Source: Myxococcus stipitatus (GTDB lineage: Bacteria; Myxococcota; Myxococcia; Myxococcales; Myxococcaceae). Taken from it: a stretch of 64,000 bases of DNA. Position 1 is the stretch's first letter. Every line of letters begins with the position of its first letter. The stretch spans positions 62,001 to 126,000 of the forward strand of contig NZ_JAKCFI010000001.1 in assembly GCF_021412625.1 (NCBI RefSeq), read 5' to 3'. Shown one piece after another: positions 16,716 through 25,196 of this stretch. The position numbers were made by a program, and so were the translations under genes. The notes below the pieces were generated by a model, which was given only the letters and a program-made list of their open reading frames with translations, did not search any database and had not been told where the DNA came from.

Positions 16716-17864
16716 ATGCGCTTCGACACCCTCGCCATCCACGCCGGCCAGGAGCCGGACCCCACGACGGGCGCCATCATGACCCCCGTCTACCTGACCT
16801 CCACCTACGTCCAGGACGGGCCCGGGGAGCACAAGGGCTACGAGTACAGCCGGACGCAGAACCCCACCCGCAAGGCGCTCCAGGACTGCCTGGCCGCCCT
16901 CGAGGGCGCGAAGTACGGCGCCGCCTTCGCGTCGGGCCTCGCGGGCACGGACATGCTGATGCACATGCTGGAGCACGGCGACCACGTCGTCGTCTCCGAC
17001 GACGTGTACGGCGGCACCTTCCGCATCTTCGACAAGGTCTTCAAGCGCAGCGGCCTGAGCTACTCCTTCGTCGACCTGTCCCAGCCGGGGGCCTTCGAGG
17101 CGGCCATCACCCCGAAGACGAAGATGGTCTGGGTGGAGACGCCCACCAACCCGATGCTCAAGCTCATCGACCTGGCGCGCATCGCCGAGGTCGCCAAGAA
17201 GCACCACATCCTGTCCGTCGCGGACAACACCTTCATGACGCCGTACTTCCAGCGCCCGCTGGACCTCGGCTTCGACGTGGTGGCGCACTCCACCACCAAG
17301 TACCTCAACGGCCACAGCGACGTGGTGGGCGGCTTCGTCTGCACCAGCCGCGATGACGTCGCCGAGCGCATGTACTTCCTCCAGAACGCGGTGGGCGGCG
17401 TGTCCGGCGCGTTCGACAGCTTCCTCGTGCTGCGTGGCGTGAAGACGCTGCACGTGCGCATGGACCGCCACGCGCAGAACGCGATGAAGGTGGCCCAGTT
17501 CCTCGCCACGCACCCGAAGGTGAAGAAGGTCACCTACCCGGGCCTGGAGACCCACCCGCAGCACCAGCTCGCGCGCCAGCAGATGAAGGGCTTCGGCGGC
17601 ATGCTGACCTTCGACATCCACGGCGGACTGGAGGCGGCGCGCACCTTCCTCAAGACGGTGAAGGTGTTCGCCTGCGCCGAGTCGCTCGGCGGCGTCGAGT
17701 CCCTCATCGAGCACCCGGCCATCATGACCCACGCCTCCGTCCCCAGGGAGACGCGCGAGAAGCTGGGCATCGCGGACGGCTTCATCCGCCTGTCGGTGGG
17801 CATCGAGGACGCGCAGGACCTCATCGACGACCTCGCCCAGGCGCTCGAGGTCGTGAAGAAGTAG
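16716..17864 (+). CDS. Cystathionine gamma-lyase / gamma-synthase family PLP enzyme, 382 aa
   Basis: Cys/Met-metabolism PLP enzyme. The start MRFDTLAIHAGQEPDPTTGAIMTPVYLTSTY is typical, followed by GYEYSRTQNPTR, the PLP-stacking region FASGLAGTDM and the Schiff-base lysine K195 in VAHSTTKYLNGHSDVVGG. The substrate-binding SLGGVESLIEHPAIMTHAS is conserved. These features do not separate lyase from synthase. Because a cystathionine beta-synthase is encoded about 10 kb away (26743-28113), a gamma-lyase completing reverse transsulfuration (cystathionine to cysteine, 2-oxobutanoate and ammonia) is the more economical reading; this is inference. ATG 16716 is the family start; the open frame back to 16662 is untypical. 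A strong hairpin follows the stop. Confidence 0.93.
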   Translation: MRFDTLAIHAGQEPDPTTGAIMTPVYLTSTYVQDGPGEHKGYEYSRTQNPTRKALQDCLAALEGAKYGAAFASGLAGTDMLMHMLEHGDHVVVSDDVYGGTFRIFDKVFKRSGLSYSFVDLSQPGAFEAAITPKTKMVWVETPTNPMLKLIDLARIAEVAKKHHILSVADNTFMTPYFQRPLDLGFDVVAHSTTKYLNGHSDVVGGFVCTSRDDVAERMYFLQNAVGGVSGAFDSFLVLRGVKTLHVRMDRHAQNAMKVAQFLATHPKVKKVTYPGLETHPQHQLARQQMKGFGGMLTFDIHGGLEAARTFLKTVKVFACAESLGGVESLIEHPAIMTHASVPRETREKLGIADGFIRLSVGIEDAQDLIDDLAQALEVVKK

Positions 17865-17893
17865 CGGCCGTCGTTTCCTCCTCCCGGGTGGAA

Positions 17894-17945
17894 ACGAGAA
17901 GGGCCTCCCGCTCCCGGGTTCCCGGGGTGCGAGGAGGCCCTCGTC
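17894..17945. terminator. Bidirectional terminator hairpin
   Basis: AGGGCCTCC (17900-17908) pairs with GGAGGCCCT (17933-17941), and the stem extends outward imperfectly through CGAG/CTCG. It lies between the convergent transsulfuration gene (stop 17864) and the S74 lipoprotein gene (stop 17981). No T-run. Confidence 0.6.
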
Positions 17946-17980
17946 ATGTCCAGGGCCACCCGAGGCGGGGGCGCTGGCGC

Positions 17981-19507
17981 TCAGGGGCGCTGTGCCTTCG
18001 CCCCCATGGCCTCGCGCAGCTGCGACAGGCCGCGGCGCAGCTCGGCCATCTCCGCCTTGAGGGCGTCCACCTCGGCCGTCTTCGCCGCCAGCTCGCGCGT
18101 GCGAAGCTCCAGCGCCTGGATGGCGGCCATGTTCACGCCGTTGATGTCGAGCATGCCGATGCTCTTGTCGCTGGAGCCCAGGCCGAAGGCCGCGTGGAAG
18201 TCCTGCGCGACGGGACCCAGGTGGCGCCCGTCGCCCGTCGCCCCCTTGTAGCGCCAGGTCTCGATGGGAATCCGCGCCACCTTCTCCAGCAGGGCCTCGC
18301 GGTCGACGGGATGGAAGTCCTCCTTGACGTCCCGGTCGGAGGTGCAATCCATCGAGCCCGAGCCGGGCTTGATTTCGCACCCGACGGTCATCGCGGCGTT
18401 GGTCTTCAGCCGGATTCCTCCCAAGGCGCGCACGGTGAACTGGTTGTCCGCGGTGGCCGCTGTCGGCGCGGTGACCGTGCTTCCATCACCCCAGATGAAG
18501 GAGCCGATGAAGCCATCCGTGGAGACCAACCGTCCCATCGCGATGCTGAAGTCTCCGGCCGCGCTGACCTGGCTGCCGATGGCCACCGCATTGCGTCCCG
18601 TCGCGTTGGCCCCGGTGCCCACCGCCAGCGAGGACGACCCCGCGGCGGAGTTCGCGGTGCCCATGCACATCGCGTTGACGCCACTGGCCACGCAGCCATT
18701 GCCGAACGCGGCGGAGCCTGTCCCATTGGCGATACTCAAGTTGCCGGCCGCGAACGAGTTGATGCCGCTGGCCACGCAGCTCTCGCCGAACGCGGCGGAG
18801 CCCTTGCCGCTGGCGGTGGTCGAGGTGCCAGCGGCGAAGGAGAACGCCCCGATGTTGCCCTCGGTCCACTGGGTCTCCGCGCCACCCGCGCGGAACGCGC
18901 CCAGGTGCGGCAGCCACATCATCTTCATCGTCTTGGTCGTCGTGGGGACCTTGCCGACACCTTGCTCACCCTGCGCCAGGATGCCGCCCGCGGCATCCAC
19001 CGTGAGCAGCGGGAGACCGGTCCACTTGGGCGTGTCAGACGTCGCGAGGACCTGGAGCAGGGGGCCGGGCTTGCTCGTGTCCACGGCCGCGTCCACGAGC
19101 AGGTCGGACTTCGTCGTCAGCCGCCCCCCTGTCTGCCCCGTGCCGGACAGCGCGAACGAGCCGGGCTGCGGTGTCGTCCCGTTCTGGATGTAGTCGTCGC
19201 TGCCGGGCAGCGGGATGCGCGCGTCGGCGAGCCGGGGGTCTCCGCTCGCGACCGCGGAGGTCGCTCCGTCGCCGTACTGGATGCTCAGGACATTGTCCTG
19301 GAGGACCAGTCCCGTGCCCACCTCCCAGGAGGGGCCGACGGGCCCCTGCGGACCCTGTGGGCCCTGCGGACCCTGTGGGCCCGGGACACCCTGGGCGCCC
19401 TGAGCGCCTTGCCGCCCATCGACTCCGTTCGCGCCATCGGAGCCGCTGCATCCGGCGCCTCCCAGGGTGACGAGTCCCAGCGTGGCCAGCAGTGCCCTGA
19501 CCTTCAT
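17981..19507 (-). CDS. Lipoprotein with collagen-like repeats, YadA-like head and C-terminal S74 chaperone domain, 508 aa
   Basis: Surface-type trimeric protein candidate. It has a signal peptide with lipobox GGAGC (C20) and GGAGG six bases before the ATG. Residues 26-59 are collagen-like Gly-X-Y, ending GPQGPQGPQGPVGP. Residues about 220-330 repeat SAAFGESCVASG / SAAFGNGCVASG / SLAVGTGANATG / AVAIGSQVSAAG, the pattern of YadA/trimeric-autotransporter heads. Residues about 388-450 match the intramolecular chaperone domain Peptidase_S74: S390-D-R-D-V-K395 gives the Ser-Lys dyad with the expected spacing, then WRYKG and HLGPVAQDFHAAFGLG. A coiled coil (about 465-500) closes the protein. S74 domains trimerise and then cleave themselves off phage tailspikes. 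I infer a lipid-anchored trimeric fibre. TAGAAT at 19542-19537 could be the -10 box. Confidence 0.85.
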   Translation of the reverse strand: MKVRALLATLGLVTLGGAGCSGSDGANGVDGRQGAQGAQGVPGPQGPQGPQGPQGPVGPSWEVGTGLVLQDNVLSIQYGDGATSAVASGDPRLADARIPLPGSDDYIQNGTTPQPGSFALSGTGQTGGRLTTKSDLLVDAAVDTSKPGPLLQVLATSDTPKWTGLPLLTVDAAGGILAQGEQGVGKVPTTTKTMKMMWLPHLGAFRAGGAETQWTEGNIGAFSFAAGTSTTASGKGSAAFGESCVASGINSFAAGNLSIANGTGSAAFGNGCVASGVNAMCMGTANSAAGSSSLAVGTGANATGRNAVAIGSQVSAAGDFSIAMGRLVSTDGFIGSFIWGDGSTVTAPTAATADNQFTVRALGGIRLKTNAAMTVGCEIKPGSGSMDCTSDRDVKEDFHPVDREALLEKVARIPIETWRYKGATGDGRHLGPVAQDFHAAFGLGSSDKSIGMLDINGVNMAAIQALELRTRELAAKTAEVDALKAEMAELRRGLSQLREAMGAKAQRP

Positions 19508-20103
19508 GCGAATCCTCCAGGTGGAAAGTGGGGCGAATTCTAGCGGCCTACGCGCCAGGTCGGCTGCGATACCGACAGATTCGTCGGGGAGTCGAGAGCC
19601 GTCTCGCCGCGAGTGTCCTCCACGGGGACGTCATGCCGGACGTCGGTCGAAGGGGGGCGGAGGCTCCATCCTCGCACCTCCGTCGCCGCGCGCCCGCCTG
19701 CCCAGGAGGTCGTCCGGAGTGCGCCAGCCCCACGGCGGATGGGGCTCCGCGCGGTCGTGGTGGTGCTGCGTGACCCCATGAGGGCGACGCGCCCGAGGCG
19801 TTGGAGATCCGGCGTCACGTCGCCGCTCGTGCTCGGTGCCGGCGTCTCGACGGTGCCCGCGCTGCGGCAGGTCTCCGTGACGAAGACACTCCAGGATGGC
19901 TCCACCCAGGACACCATCGACGAGCGCAGCGCCTTCCGCATCTCCGTCTTCCTGTCGATGGACCTCACGCTGCTGTCACTCCGAGTGGCTCCGGCGCGAC
20001 GGTGGCGCGCCGATTCACCCGCGGGCAACCCGGGCACGGTCGCGAGCGCCGAGCGCATCAATGCATTGCGAGGAGCCCGCGCCCGCCCTATGGAGGTCGG
20101 ACC
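19508..20103. other. Intergenic stretch with no assignable gene
   Basis: About 600 bases between the divergent S74 lipoprotein and MaoC genes. Both strands have open frames with fairly high GC at third positions, for example plus 19778-20164 and minus 19540-19984. Neither has a convincing ribosome site, domain or signal peptide, and both read as low-complexity Arg/Ser/Thr-rich peptides. The first 40 bases hold the probable lipoprotein promoter (TAGAAT on the minus strand). A decayed gene is possible but not demonstrable. Confidence 0.4.
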
Positions 20104-20562
20104 ATGCGCTATTTCGATGACTTCCAACCGGGTGAATCGAGCGAGGCCGGGCCGTATGTGGTGAGTCGCGAGGAGATCATTGCCTTCGCGAAGCAGTTCG
20201 ACCCGCAGCCCTTCCATCTGAGCGACGAGGGAGGGCGTGAAGGCATCTTCGGGGGGCTCGTCGCCAGCGGTTGGCACACCGCCTCCATCTGCCACAAGCT
20301 GGCGGTGGAGCACCTCTTGAGCAAGACGGCGAGCCTGGGCTCGCCGGGCTTGGACGAGCTGCGCTGGCTCAAGCCGGTGCGTCCGGGCGACGCGCTCACC
20401 GCGCGCTTCGAGGTGCTCTCCACCACGCCGTCCAAGAGCAAGCCGGACCGGGGCGCCATCAAGTTCCGCTTCGAGGTGCGCAACCAGAAGGGCGAGGTCG
20501 TGATGTCGGAGGTGGCCAACGCCCTGTTCGCTCGCAAGCCCCAGGACGGGACCGCGAGCTGA
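20104..20562 (+). CDS. MaoC-family hot-dog dehydratase, 152 aa
   Basis: Single hot-dog-fold protein of the MaoC-like (R-specific enoyl-CoA hydratase type) family. It begins MRYFDDFQPGESSEAGPYVVSREEIIAFAKQFDPQPFHLSDEGG. The D-x2-PFH segment corresponds to the family's hydratase motif, in which Asp and His are catalytic. It continues FGGLVASGWHTASICHKL and LDELRWLKPVRPGDALTARFEVL. Length fits (about 150). ATG 20104 has GGAGG seven bases upstream. Likely acyl-CoA chemistry in the cytoplasm; substrate unknown. No clear operon partner: the gene on its right is convergent and a hairpin lies between them. Confidence 0.88.
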   Translation: MRYFDDFQPGESSEAGPYVVSREEIIAFAKQFDPQPFHLSDEGGREGIFGGLVASGWHTASICHKLAVEHLLSKTASLGSPGLDELRWLKPVRPGDALTARFEVLSTTPSKSKPDRGAIKFRFEVRNQKGEVVMSEVANALFARKPQDGTAS

Positions 20563-20584
20563 GTCCTCCGAGGCCGGTGGCGAG

Positions 20585-20614
20585 GACGGAGTCCCCGGGA
20601 TGCGGGACTCCGTC
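20585..20614. terminator. Bidirectional hairpin between convergent genes
   Basis: GACGGAGTCCC / GGGACTCCGTC, a perfect 11-bp stem with an eight-base loop, extended by CGA/TCG after a one-base bulge. It lies just after the MaoC stop (20562, plus) and before the PEP-mutase-family stop (20701, minus). No T-run. Confidence 0.6.
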
Positions 20615-20700
20615 TCGCTGAATGAACAGCGGTGCTACGCGCGCGGACTCACGGGGACTCGGGCGCATCCGAAGCGGTCGGGAAGCGTCGAGGCGGGCCT

Positions 20701-21534
20701 TCAGGAGAGCGCGGCGTCTGAAGTGGGGAGCATCAGCGCGTTGAGGGTGGGGTAGGCCATCGCGCCGGTGACGAGCGGCGCCGCGCTGCCGTCCTTCAAG
20801 AAGTCGGAGGCCAGCGAGGCGACGCGCCCGAAGATGGCCTTGGCGAGCGTGGCTCCCGCGCTCAGTCGGCGGACGCCCAGGGCCTGGAGGTCCGCGAGCG
20901 GAGGAAGCCTCGGGTCCGCCATGAGGTTCAGCGGCAGCCCCACGGACGCGGCGAGGGTCCGGATGTCGTTCGCCGCCACGAGCCCGGGGACGAACAGGCC
21001 GTCCGCGCCGGCCGCGCGGTAGCGCTCCGCTCGCGCCAGGGTCTCCTCGAGCCGACGGGGCTCGGGGACGAGCCCCTGGAGATACACGTCCGTGCGCGCG
21101 TTCACGAAGACGTCGAGCCCCAGGCGCTTGGAGGCGCTCCGGGCGGCTTGAATCTTCGCGGCCAGCAGCTCCACCGGCCCGGTGCCGTCCTCCAGGTTGA
21201 TGCCCACGGCGCCCGCGCGCAGGACACCGGCCACCACCTCGCCCACGGCCTCCGGGTCGTTCGAGTAGCCCCCTTCGATGTCCGCGGTGAGCGGGGCCTT
21301 GGCCACGCGGTTGATGGAGGCGATGACGTCCAGGAGGACCTTCACGGGCAGCGCGTCGCCATCCGGATAGCCCTGGGCCCACGCCACACCCGCGCTGGTG
21401 GTGGCGAGCGCCGGGGCGCCCAGGCTCTCCACGACGCGGGCGGTCCCCGCGTCCCAGGTGTTGGCCAGGAGCAGGAGCCCGCTGGCGTGGAGTTGGCGGA
21501 AGGTCTGGGCACGCGTGGCGTGAGGGGCGGACAT
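20701..21534 (-). CDS. Isocitrate lyase / PEP mutase family protein, 277 aa
   Basis: TIM-barrel enzyme of the PEP mutase/isocitrate lyase superfamily (PEP_mutase type). Motifs include LLLANTWDAGTARVVESLGAPALATTSAGVAWAQGYPDG near the N-terminus, the metal-site region LTADIEGGYSND, INLEDG, and FVNARTDVYLQG. The KKCGH loop of true isocitrate lyases is absent, so it is more likely a C-C or P-C bond lyase of unknown substrate. ATG 21534 is preferred over the in-frame GTG at 21543 because AAAGG lies at a workable distance. It lies downstream of ogt on the same strand with a 33-base gap, but the shared function, if any, is not obvious. Confidence 0.87.
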   Translation of the reverse strand: MSAPHATRAQTFRQLHASGLLLLANTWDAGTARVVESLGAPALATTSAGVAWAQGYPDGDALPVKVLLDVIASINRVAKAPLTADIEGGYSNDPEAVGEVVAGVLRAGAVGINLEDGTGPVELLAAKIQAARSASKRLGLDVFVNARTDVYLQGLVPEPRRLEETLARAERYRAAGADGLFVPGLVAANDIRTLAASVGLPLNLMADPRLPPLADLQALGVRRLSAGATLAKAIFGRVASLASDFLKDGSAAPLVTGAMAYPTLNALMLPTSDAALS

Positions 21535-21567
21535 GAGGGGCACCTTTCTTCGGGGGAGGGGCGTGGG

Positions 21568-22116
21568 TCAGCGAGCGGAGGACAGGAGCGGACCGAGGCT
21601 CGCGCGGGATTCGTGGGCGAGCAGCCATCGCTTCCGCTCGATGCCGCCACCGTAGCCCGTCAGCGAGCCGTTGGCCCCCACCACGCGGTGACAGGGGACG
21701 ACGATGCCCACGGGGTTCGCGCCATTGGCGAGCCCCACGGCGCGCACGGCGGCGGGGCGACCGATGCGCCGCGCCAGCTCCGAGTAGGTGATGGTCGCGC
21801 CGCAGGGGATGCCACGCAGCGCCGCCCAGACCTCGCGCTGGAACGCCGTGCCGGCGGTGCGCGTGGGGAGCGTGTCGATGACGTCGAGCCGTCCCTCGAA
21901 GTAGGACCTCATCGTCCCGGTGAGGCCGCCTGGGTCGCGCGAGGGCTCGAGCGTGAAGCCGCCCTCGCCATAGTGCAGCCGGAGCAGCTGCCGCATCCGC
22001 GCCTCGTGCTCCGTCCAGTCGACGGCGCGCAAGTGGCCGTCCGCGTCGGCCACGACGATGAGCTCGCCGATGGGCGTGTCCGTCCTGTCGATGAGCAGTC
22101 TCGGGGTGTCAGCCAT
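21568..22116 (-). CDS. ogt: Methylated-DNA-[protein]-cysteine S-methyltransferase (Ogt/MGMT), 182 aa
   Basis: Suicide repair protein that transfers alkyl groups from O6-alkylguanine (and O4-alkylthymine) to its own cysteine. The active-site motif VGIVVPCHRVVG and the helix-turn-helix ITYSELARRIGRPAAVRAVGLANGANP are intact, and the N-terminal ribonuclease-like domain (PIGELIVVADADGHLRAVDW) is present. Length is typical. ATG 22116 has GGAGG six bases upstream and overlaps the stop of the Ada-AlkA gene (22109) by eight bases, so the pair is translationally coupled. The two genes repair complementary alkylation products and form a compact adaptive-response-like operon. Confidence 0.95.
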   Translation of the reverse strand: MADTPRLLIDRTDTPIGELIVVADADGHLRAVDWTEHEARMRQLLRLHYGEGGFTLEPSRDPGGLTGTMRSYFEGRLDVIDTLPTRTAGTAFQREVWAALRGIPCGATITYSELARRIGRPAAVRAVGLANGANPVGIVVPCHRVVGANGSLTGYGGGIERKRWLLAHESRASLGPLLSSAR

Positions 22117-23650
22117 GGCGGGCCTCCAGGAGTCGTGGGCCGGGGTCCGCGGCCCAGAGATGTTGTGCGGCGTAGGCGCGCCAGGGACGCCAGGGCTCCG
22201 AGCGTACCAACAGGGCCTCGGGTGTCGGGCGCGCGCCATCGTCGTCGGCCGCGCTGCGCAGCAGGGCCACGTCACTGGCGGGGAACGCGTCGGTCTCCCG
22301 GAGCGCGCGCAGGGCGATGTACTGCGCCGTCCATTCGCCCACGCCGCGAATGGCGCGCAGCCGGGAGATGCCCTCCTCGACGGTGCCGAAGGGGTGGAAC
22401 AACAGCGGGTCCGCGAGCGCCGCCTCCGCGAGCGCCTTGAGCGCCGCCTTCCTCGCGGAGGGCATGCCCAGGGGCCCGAGGTCCGCCGCCGCGACCCGGG
22501 CGGCCGAGGGGAAGACGCAGGACAGGGGGCGCCCCGTCGGCCGGGTCTCCGAGCACAGCGCCACCAGCTTCCCGGCGAGACGGCGCGCCGCCTCCACCGT
22601 CACCTGCTGGCCGAGGATGGCGCGCACCGCCAGTTCGAAGCCATCCCAGGCCCCGGGCGCGCGGAGGCCAGGGCGCAGCGCCACCAGCGGCGCGAGGAAC
22701 GGGTCCCGGGACAGGTGCGCGCCAATCGTCTCGATGTCCGCGCCCACGTCGAAGACGCGGCGCACGCGCGCGACGAGGGTGGGGAGCGCCTCGACGCGGG
22801 AGACCTGGACCGTCACCACCAGGTTGTCGCGAGCGGGCTCGTGGGTGACCTCCACCGTGCCCACGCCGTCCTCCTGGGCCACCGTGCGGCGATAGCGTGT
22901 GTCGGAGACTTCCTCCACGCCGTCGATGGCACGCGCGGACAGGTAGTCGAGCATCGCCCGCCAGTCGTAGGGAGGACGGTAGCGCAGCCGCAGCGTCACC
23001 CCCGCGTCCGCCGCCTGGGGCGCGGAGGTGGCCTGCTTGCGGCGCAGCTCCCCGGGAGGGCGCGCGTAGAGGGCCTGGAACGTCTCGTTGAAGCGACGGA
23101 TGCTGCCGAAGCCCGACGCGAGCGCCACCTGCGCCAACGGCATCCGCGTCTCCTGGATGAGCTGCTTGGCGAAGAGCACGCGCCGCGTCTGGGCGACGGC
23201 GACCGGCGTGGCGCCCAGGTGCTGGCGGAACAGGCGGCGAAGCTGGCGGTCGCCCACGCCCAGCCGTTCGGCGAGCGCCTCCACGCCCGCCTCGCCGCCG
23301 TCCAGCGCGCCCTCCGCGATGAGCGCCAGGGCGCGTGAGACGGTGTTGGACGTGCCGCGCCACGAGGCCAGGTCCGGCGCCGTCTCCGGACGGCAGCGCA
23401 GACACGGGCGGAAGCCCGCCTCCTGGGCGGAGGCCGCCGAGGCGTGGAACTGGCAGTTCTCCCGCTTCGGCGTGCGCGCGGGGCACACCGGGCGGCAGTA
23501 GATGCCGGTGGACGTCACCGCCACGAACAGGCGCCCGTCGAAGCGGGGGTCGCGCGTCGTCAAGGCGCGGTAGCAGACATCGGGGTCGAGCGGCTCCATG
23601 CGCCGGACAGTGTCATCCCACCACTCCGTTCGCTCGCGGTTTTCGGACAT
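22109..23650 (-). CDS. alkA: Ada-type regulator fused to AlkA 3-methyladenine DNA glycosylase, 513 aa
   Basis: Three modules are fused. Residues about 20-95 are the Ada metal-binding domain with zinc-type cysteines C52, C56, C83 and C86 (TGIYCRPVCPARTPKRENC, GFRPCLRCRPE); C52 should be the methyl-phosphotriester acceptor. Residues about 105-205 are an AraC-type helix-turn-helix pair (LAERLGVGDRQLRRLFRQHLG; QVALASGFGSIRRFNETF). The rest is AlkA: an N-terminal domain, then helix-hairpin-helix LRAIRGVGEWTAQYIALRAL and catalytic D460 in FPASDVALL. It therefore combines damage sensing, transcriptional control and base excision. ATG 23650 is the likely start; MEPLDPD at 23599 is an alternative. It overlaps ogt. 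The same fusion is known in actinobacteria and other groups. Confidence 0.93.
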   Translation of the reverse strand: MSENRERTEWWDDTVRRMEPLDPDVCYRALTTRDPRFDGRLFVAVTSTGIYCRPVCPARTPKRENCQFHASAASAQEAGFRPCLRCRPETAPDLASWRGTSNTVSRALALIAEGALDGGEAGVEALAERLGVGDRQLRRLFRQHLGATPVAVAQTRRVLFAKQLIQETRMPLAQVALASGFGSIRRFNETFQALYARPPGELRRKQATSAPQAADAGVTLRLRYRPPYDWRAMLDYLSARAIDGVEEVSDTRYRRTVAQEDGVGTVEVTHEPARDNLVVTVQVSRVEALPTLVARVRRVFDVGADIETIGAHLSRDPFLAPLVALRPGLRAPGAWDGFELAVRAILGQQVTVEAARRLAGKLVALCSETRPTGRPLSCVFPSAARVAAADLGPLGMPSARKAALKALAEAALADPLLFHPFGTVEEGISRLRAIRGVGEWTAQYIALRALRETDAFPASDVALLRSAADDDGARPTPEALLVRSEPWRPWRAYAAQHLWAADPGPRLLEARHG

Positions 23651-23703
23651 CCACCCCGACACCCCACTCGGGCGGGGTTGCCAGGGGAGGGGGCGTTGGA
23701 CCG

Positions 23704-25143
23704 TCAGCCGGAAAGTTCCTCCCCCAGTGCGCGCAGATGCGCGAGCAGTCCCTGGGTGTGAGCCTCCGTGGCGCGGTGGTTGACGAGGCAGGCCCGCAGC
23801 GTGGTGCGTCCCTTCAGCTTCGTCCCGGTCAGGAAGTAGGTCCCGCGTCGCTCGCTCTCCTCGAGGAGCCGGTCGTTCAACGCGTCCACCGCGTCCTCGC
23901 CCCGGGCACGCAGCCACGCCGGGGCGTACCGGAAGCAAACGATGGAGAGCGGCGCCGGGGCCATCCGCTCGAAGTCGGGGGATTGGTCGATGTCCCGGGC
24001 GAGCGCGTGCATGAGCCGCACGTTCTCCTCGATGACCGCCGCGAGCTTGCGGCTTCCGTAGACCTGGAACTGCATCCACACCTTCAGCGCCCGGAAGCTG
24101 CGCGACAGCTGGAAGGTGTGGCCCATCCAGTCCCAGCGCTCGGCGCTGTCGCTCTTCGCCTGCAGGTAGGGCGTGGCGTAGCCGAACGCGTTCCGGAGGC
24201 TGGACCAGTCGCGCACCAGGGCGCAGCCCGCCTCGAAGGGCACCTGGAGCCACTTGTGCGGATCCAGGGCGATGGAGTCCGCCCGTCGCAGGCCCTGGAA
24301 CAGGTCCCGGGTGAGGTCCACGGACGCGGCGGCGGCCCCATAGGCGCCGTCCACGTGGAACCAGAGCCCATGGCGCGCCGCCACGTCCGCCAGCGCGTCG
24401 AGGTCATCCACGCTCCCGGTGTTGACGGTGCCGGCGTTGCCCACCACGCAGAACGGTCGCAGGCCCGCCTCCACGTCCTGGACGAGCTGCGCCTCCAGCT
24501 TCGCCACGTCGACGCGGAACCGGGCGTCGACCGGAATCTTCCGCAGGTGACGGCTCCCGATGCCGAGCATCTCCACGGACTTCATGACGCACGAGTGGGT
24601 CTCCGCCGAGGCGTAGAGCGTCAGGGGGCGCTCGGAGCGGCAGCCCTCCTCGCGCGTGCCCGGCGCCTGGGCGTCCCTGGCGACGCGCAGGCAGTACAGG
24701 TTCGCCTCGCTGCCCCCGCTCACCAGCGCGCCGCCCGCGTCGGCCCGGTAGCCGATGAACTCCGACAGCCAGCGGATGGACGTGCGCTCGATTTCAGCCG
24801 CCGCCGAGGCGAGGTGCCACTTCGCGTGGTTCACGTTCAGCGCCGCGCAGAGCAGCTCGGCGAGGATGCCCACCTGGCTGCCCCCGGACATCACGTAGGC
24901 GAAGAACCTGGGGCTGATGTTGAGGGTGGAGTGCTCGAGGATGAAGGGGAGGTCGCGGGCGAGCACGTCCTCGGGCGCGCGACCGTCGGTGGGCAGGGGC
25001 CCGGTGAACCGGTCCTCGACGAGCCGCGGCGGACTCGCGTGGGTGACCCGCTTCTCCTCCAGGCCCTCGTACAGCGAGAGCACGTGTTCGCACGCGCGCT
25101 CCAGCAGTTGGCGGAAGCGCGGCAGGTCCAGGTCGAGCGTCAT
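23704..25143 (-). CDS. PLP-dependent decarboxylase, group II (aromatic-L-amino-acid/glutamate type), 479 aa
   Basis: Type-I-fold decarboxylase. Visible are HPRFFAY-like SPRFFAYVMSGG near residue 80, the substrate and PLP region LVSGGSEANLYCLRVAR, TLYASAETHSCVMKSVEMLG, the PLP-pyridine Asp region WFHVDGAYGAAAA and the Schiff-base lysine in SIALDPHKWLQVPFEAG. Length (479) matches tyrosine/DOPA and diaminobutyrate decarboxylases. I cannot choose the substrate. GGAG lies seven bases before the ATG at 25143. The gene is divergent from a MocR-type regulator, and both probably share the 97-base control region, so the regulator may sense the substrate or product of this enzyme. Confidence 0.88.
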   Translation of the reverse strand: MTLDLDLPRFRQLLERACEHVLSLYEGLEEKRVTHASPPRLVEDRFTGPLPTDGRAPEDVLARDLPFILEHSTLNISPRFFAYVMSGGSQVGILAELLCAALNVNHAKWHLASAAAEIERTSIRWLSEFIGYRADAGGALVSGGSEANLYCLRVARDAQAPGTREEGCRSERPLTLYASAETHSCVMKSVEMLGIGSRHLRKIPVDARFRVDVAKLEAQLVQDVEAGLRPFCVVGNAGTVNTGSVDDLDALADVAARHGLWFHVDGAYGAAAASVDLTRDLFQGLRRADSIALDPHKWLQVPFEAGCALVRDWSSLRNAFGYATPYLQAKSDSAERWDWMGHTFQLSRSFRALKVWMQFQVYGSRKLAAVIEENVRLMHALARDIDQSPDFERMAPAPLSIVCFRYAPAWLRARGEDAVDALNDRLLEESERRGTYFLTGTKLKGRTTLRACLVNHRATEAHTQGLLAHLRALGEELSG

Positions 25144-25196
25144 GGTGTGTCTCCGGGATGCATGAGGCACGGCCAAGGTAGGGGCAATCGCTCGAT

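Noticed and set aside
15141-18380. 1079-codon open frame on the minus strand
   Set aside because: Antisense to udgX, crotonase and the transsulfuration gene; no domain signature.
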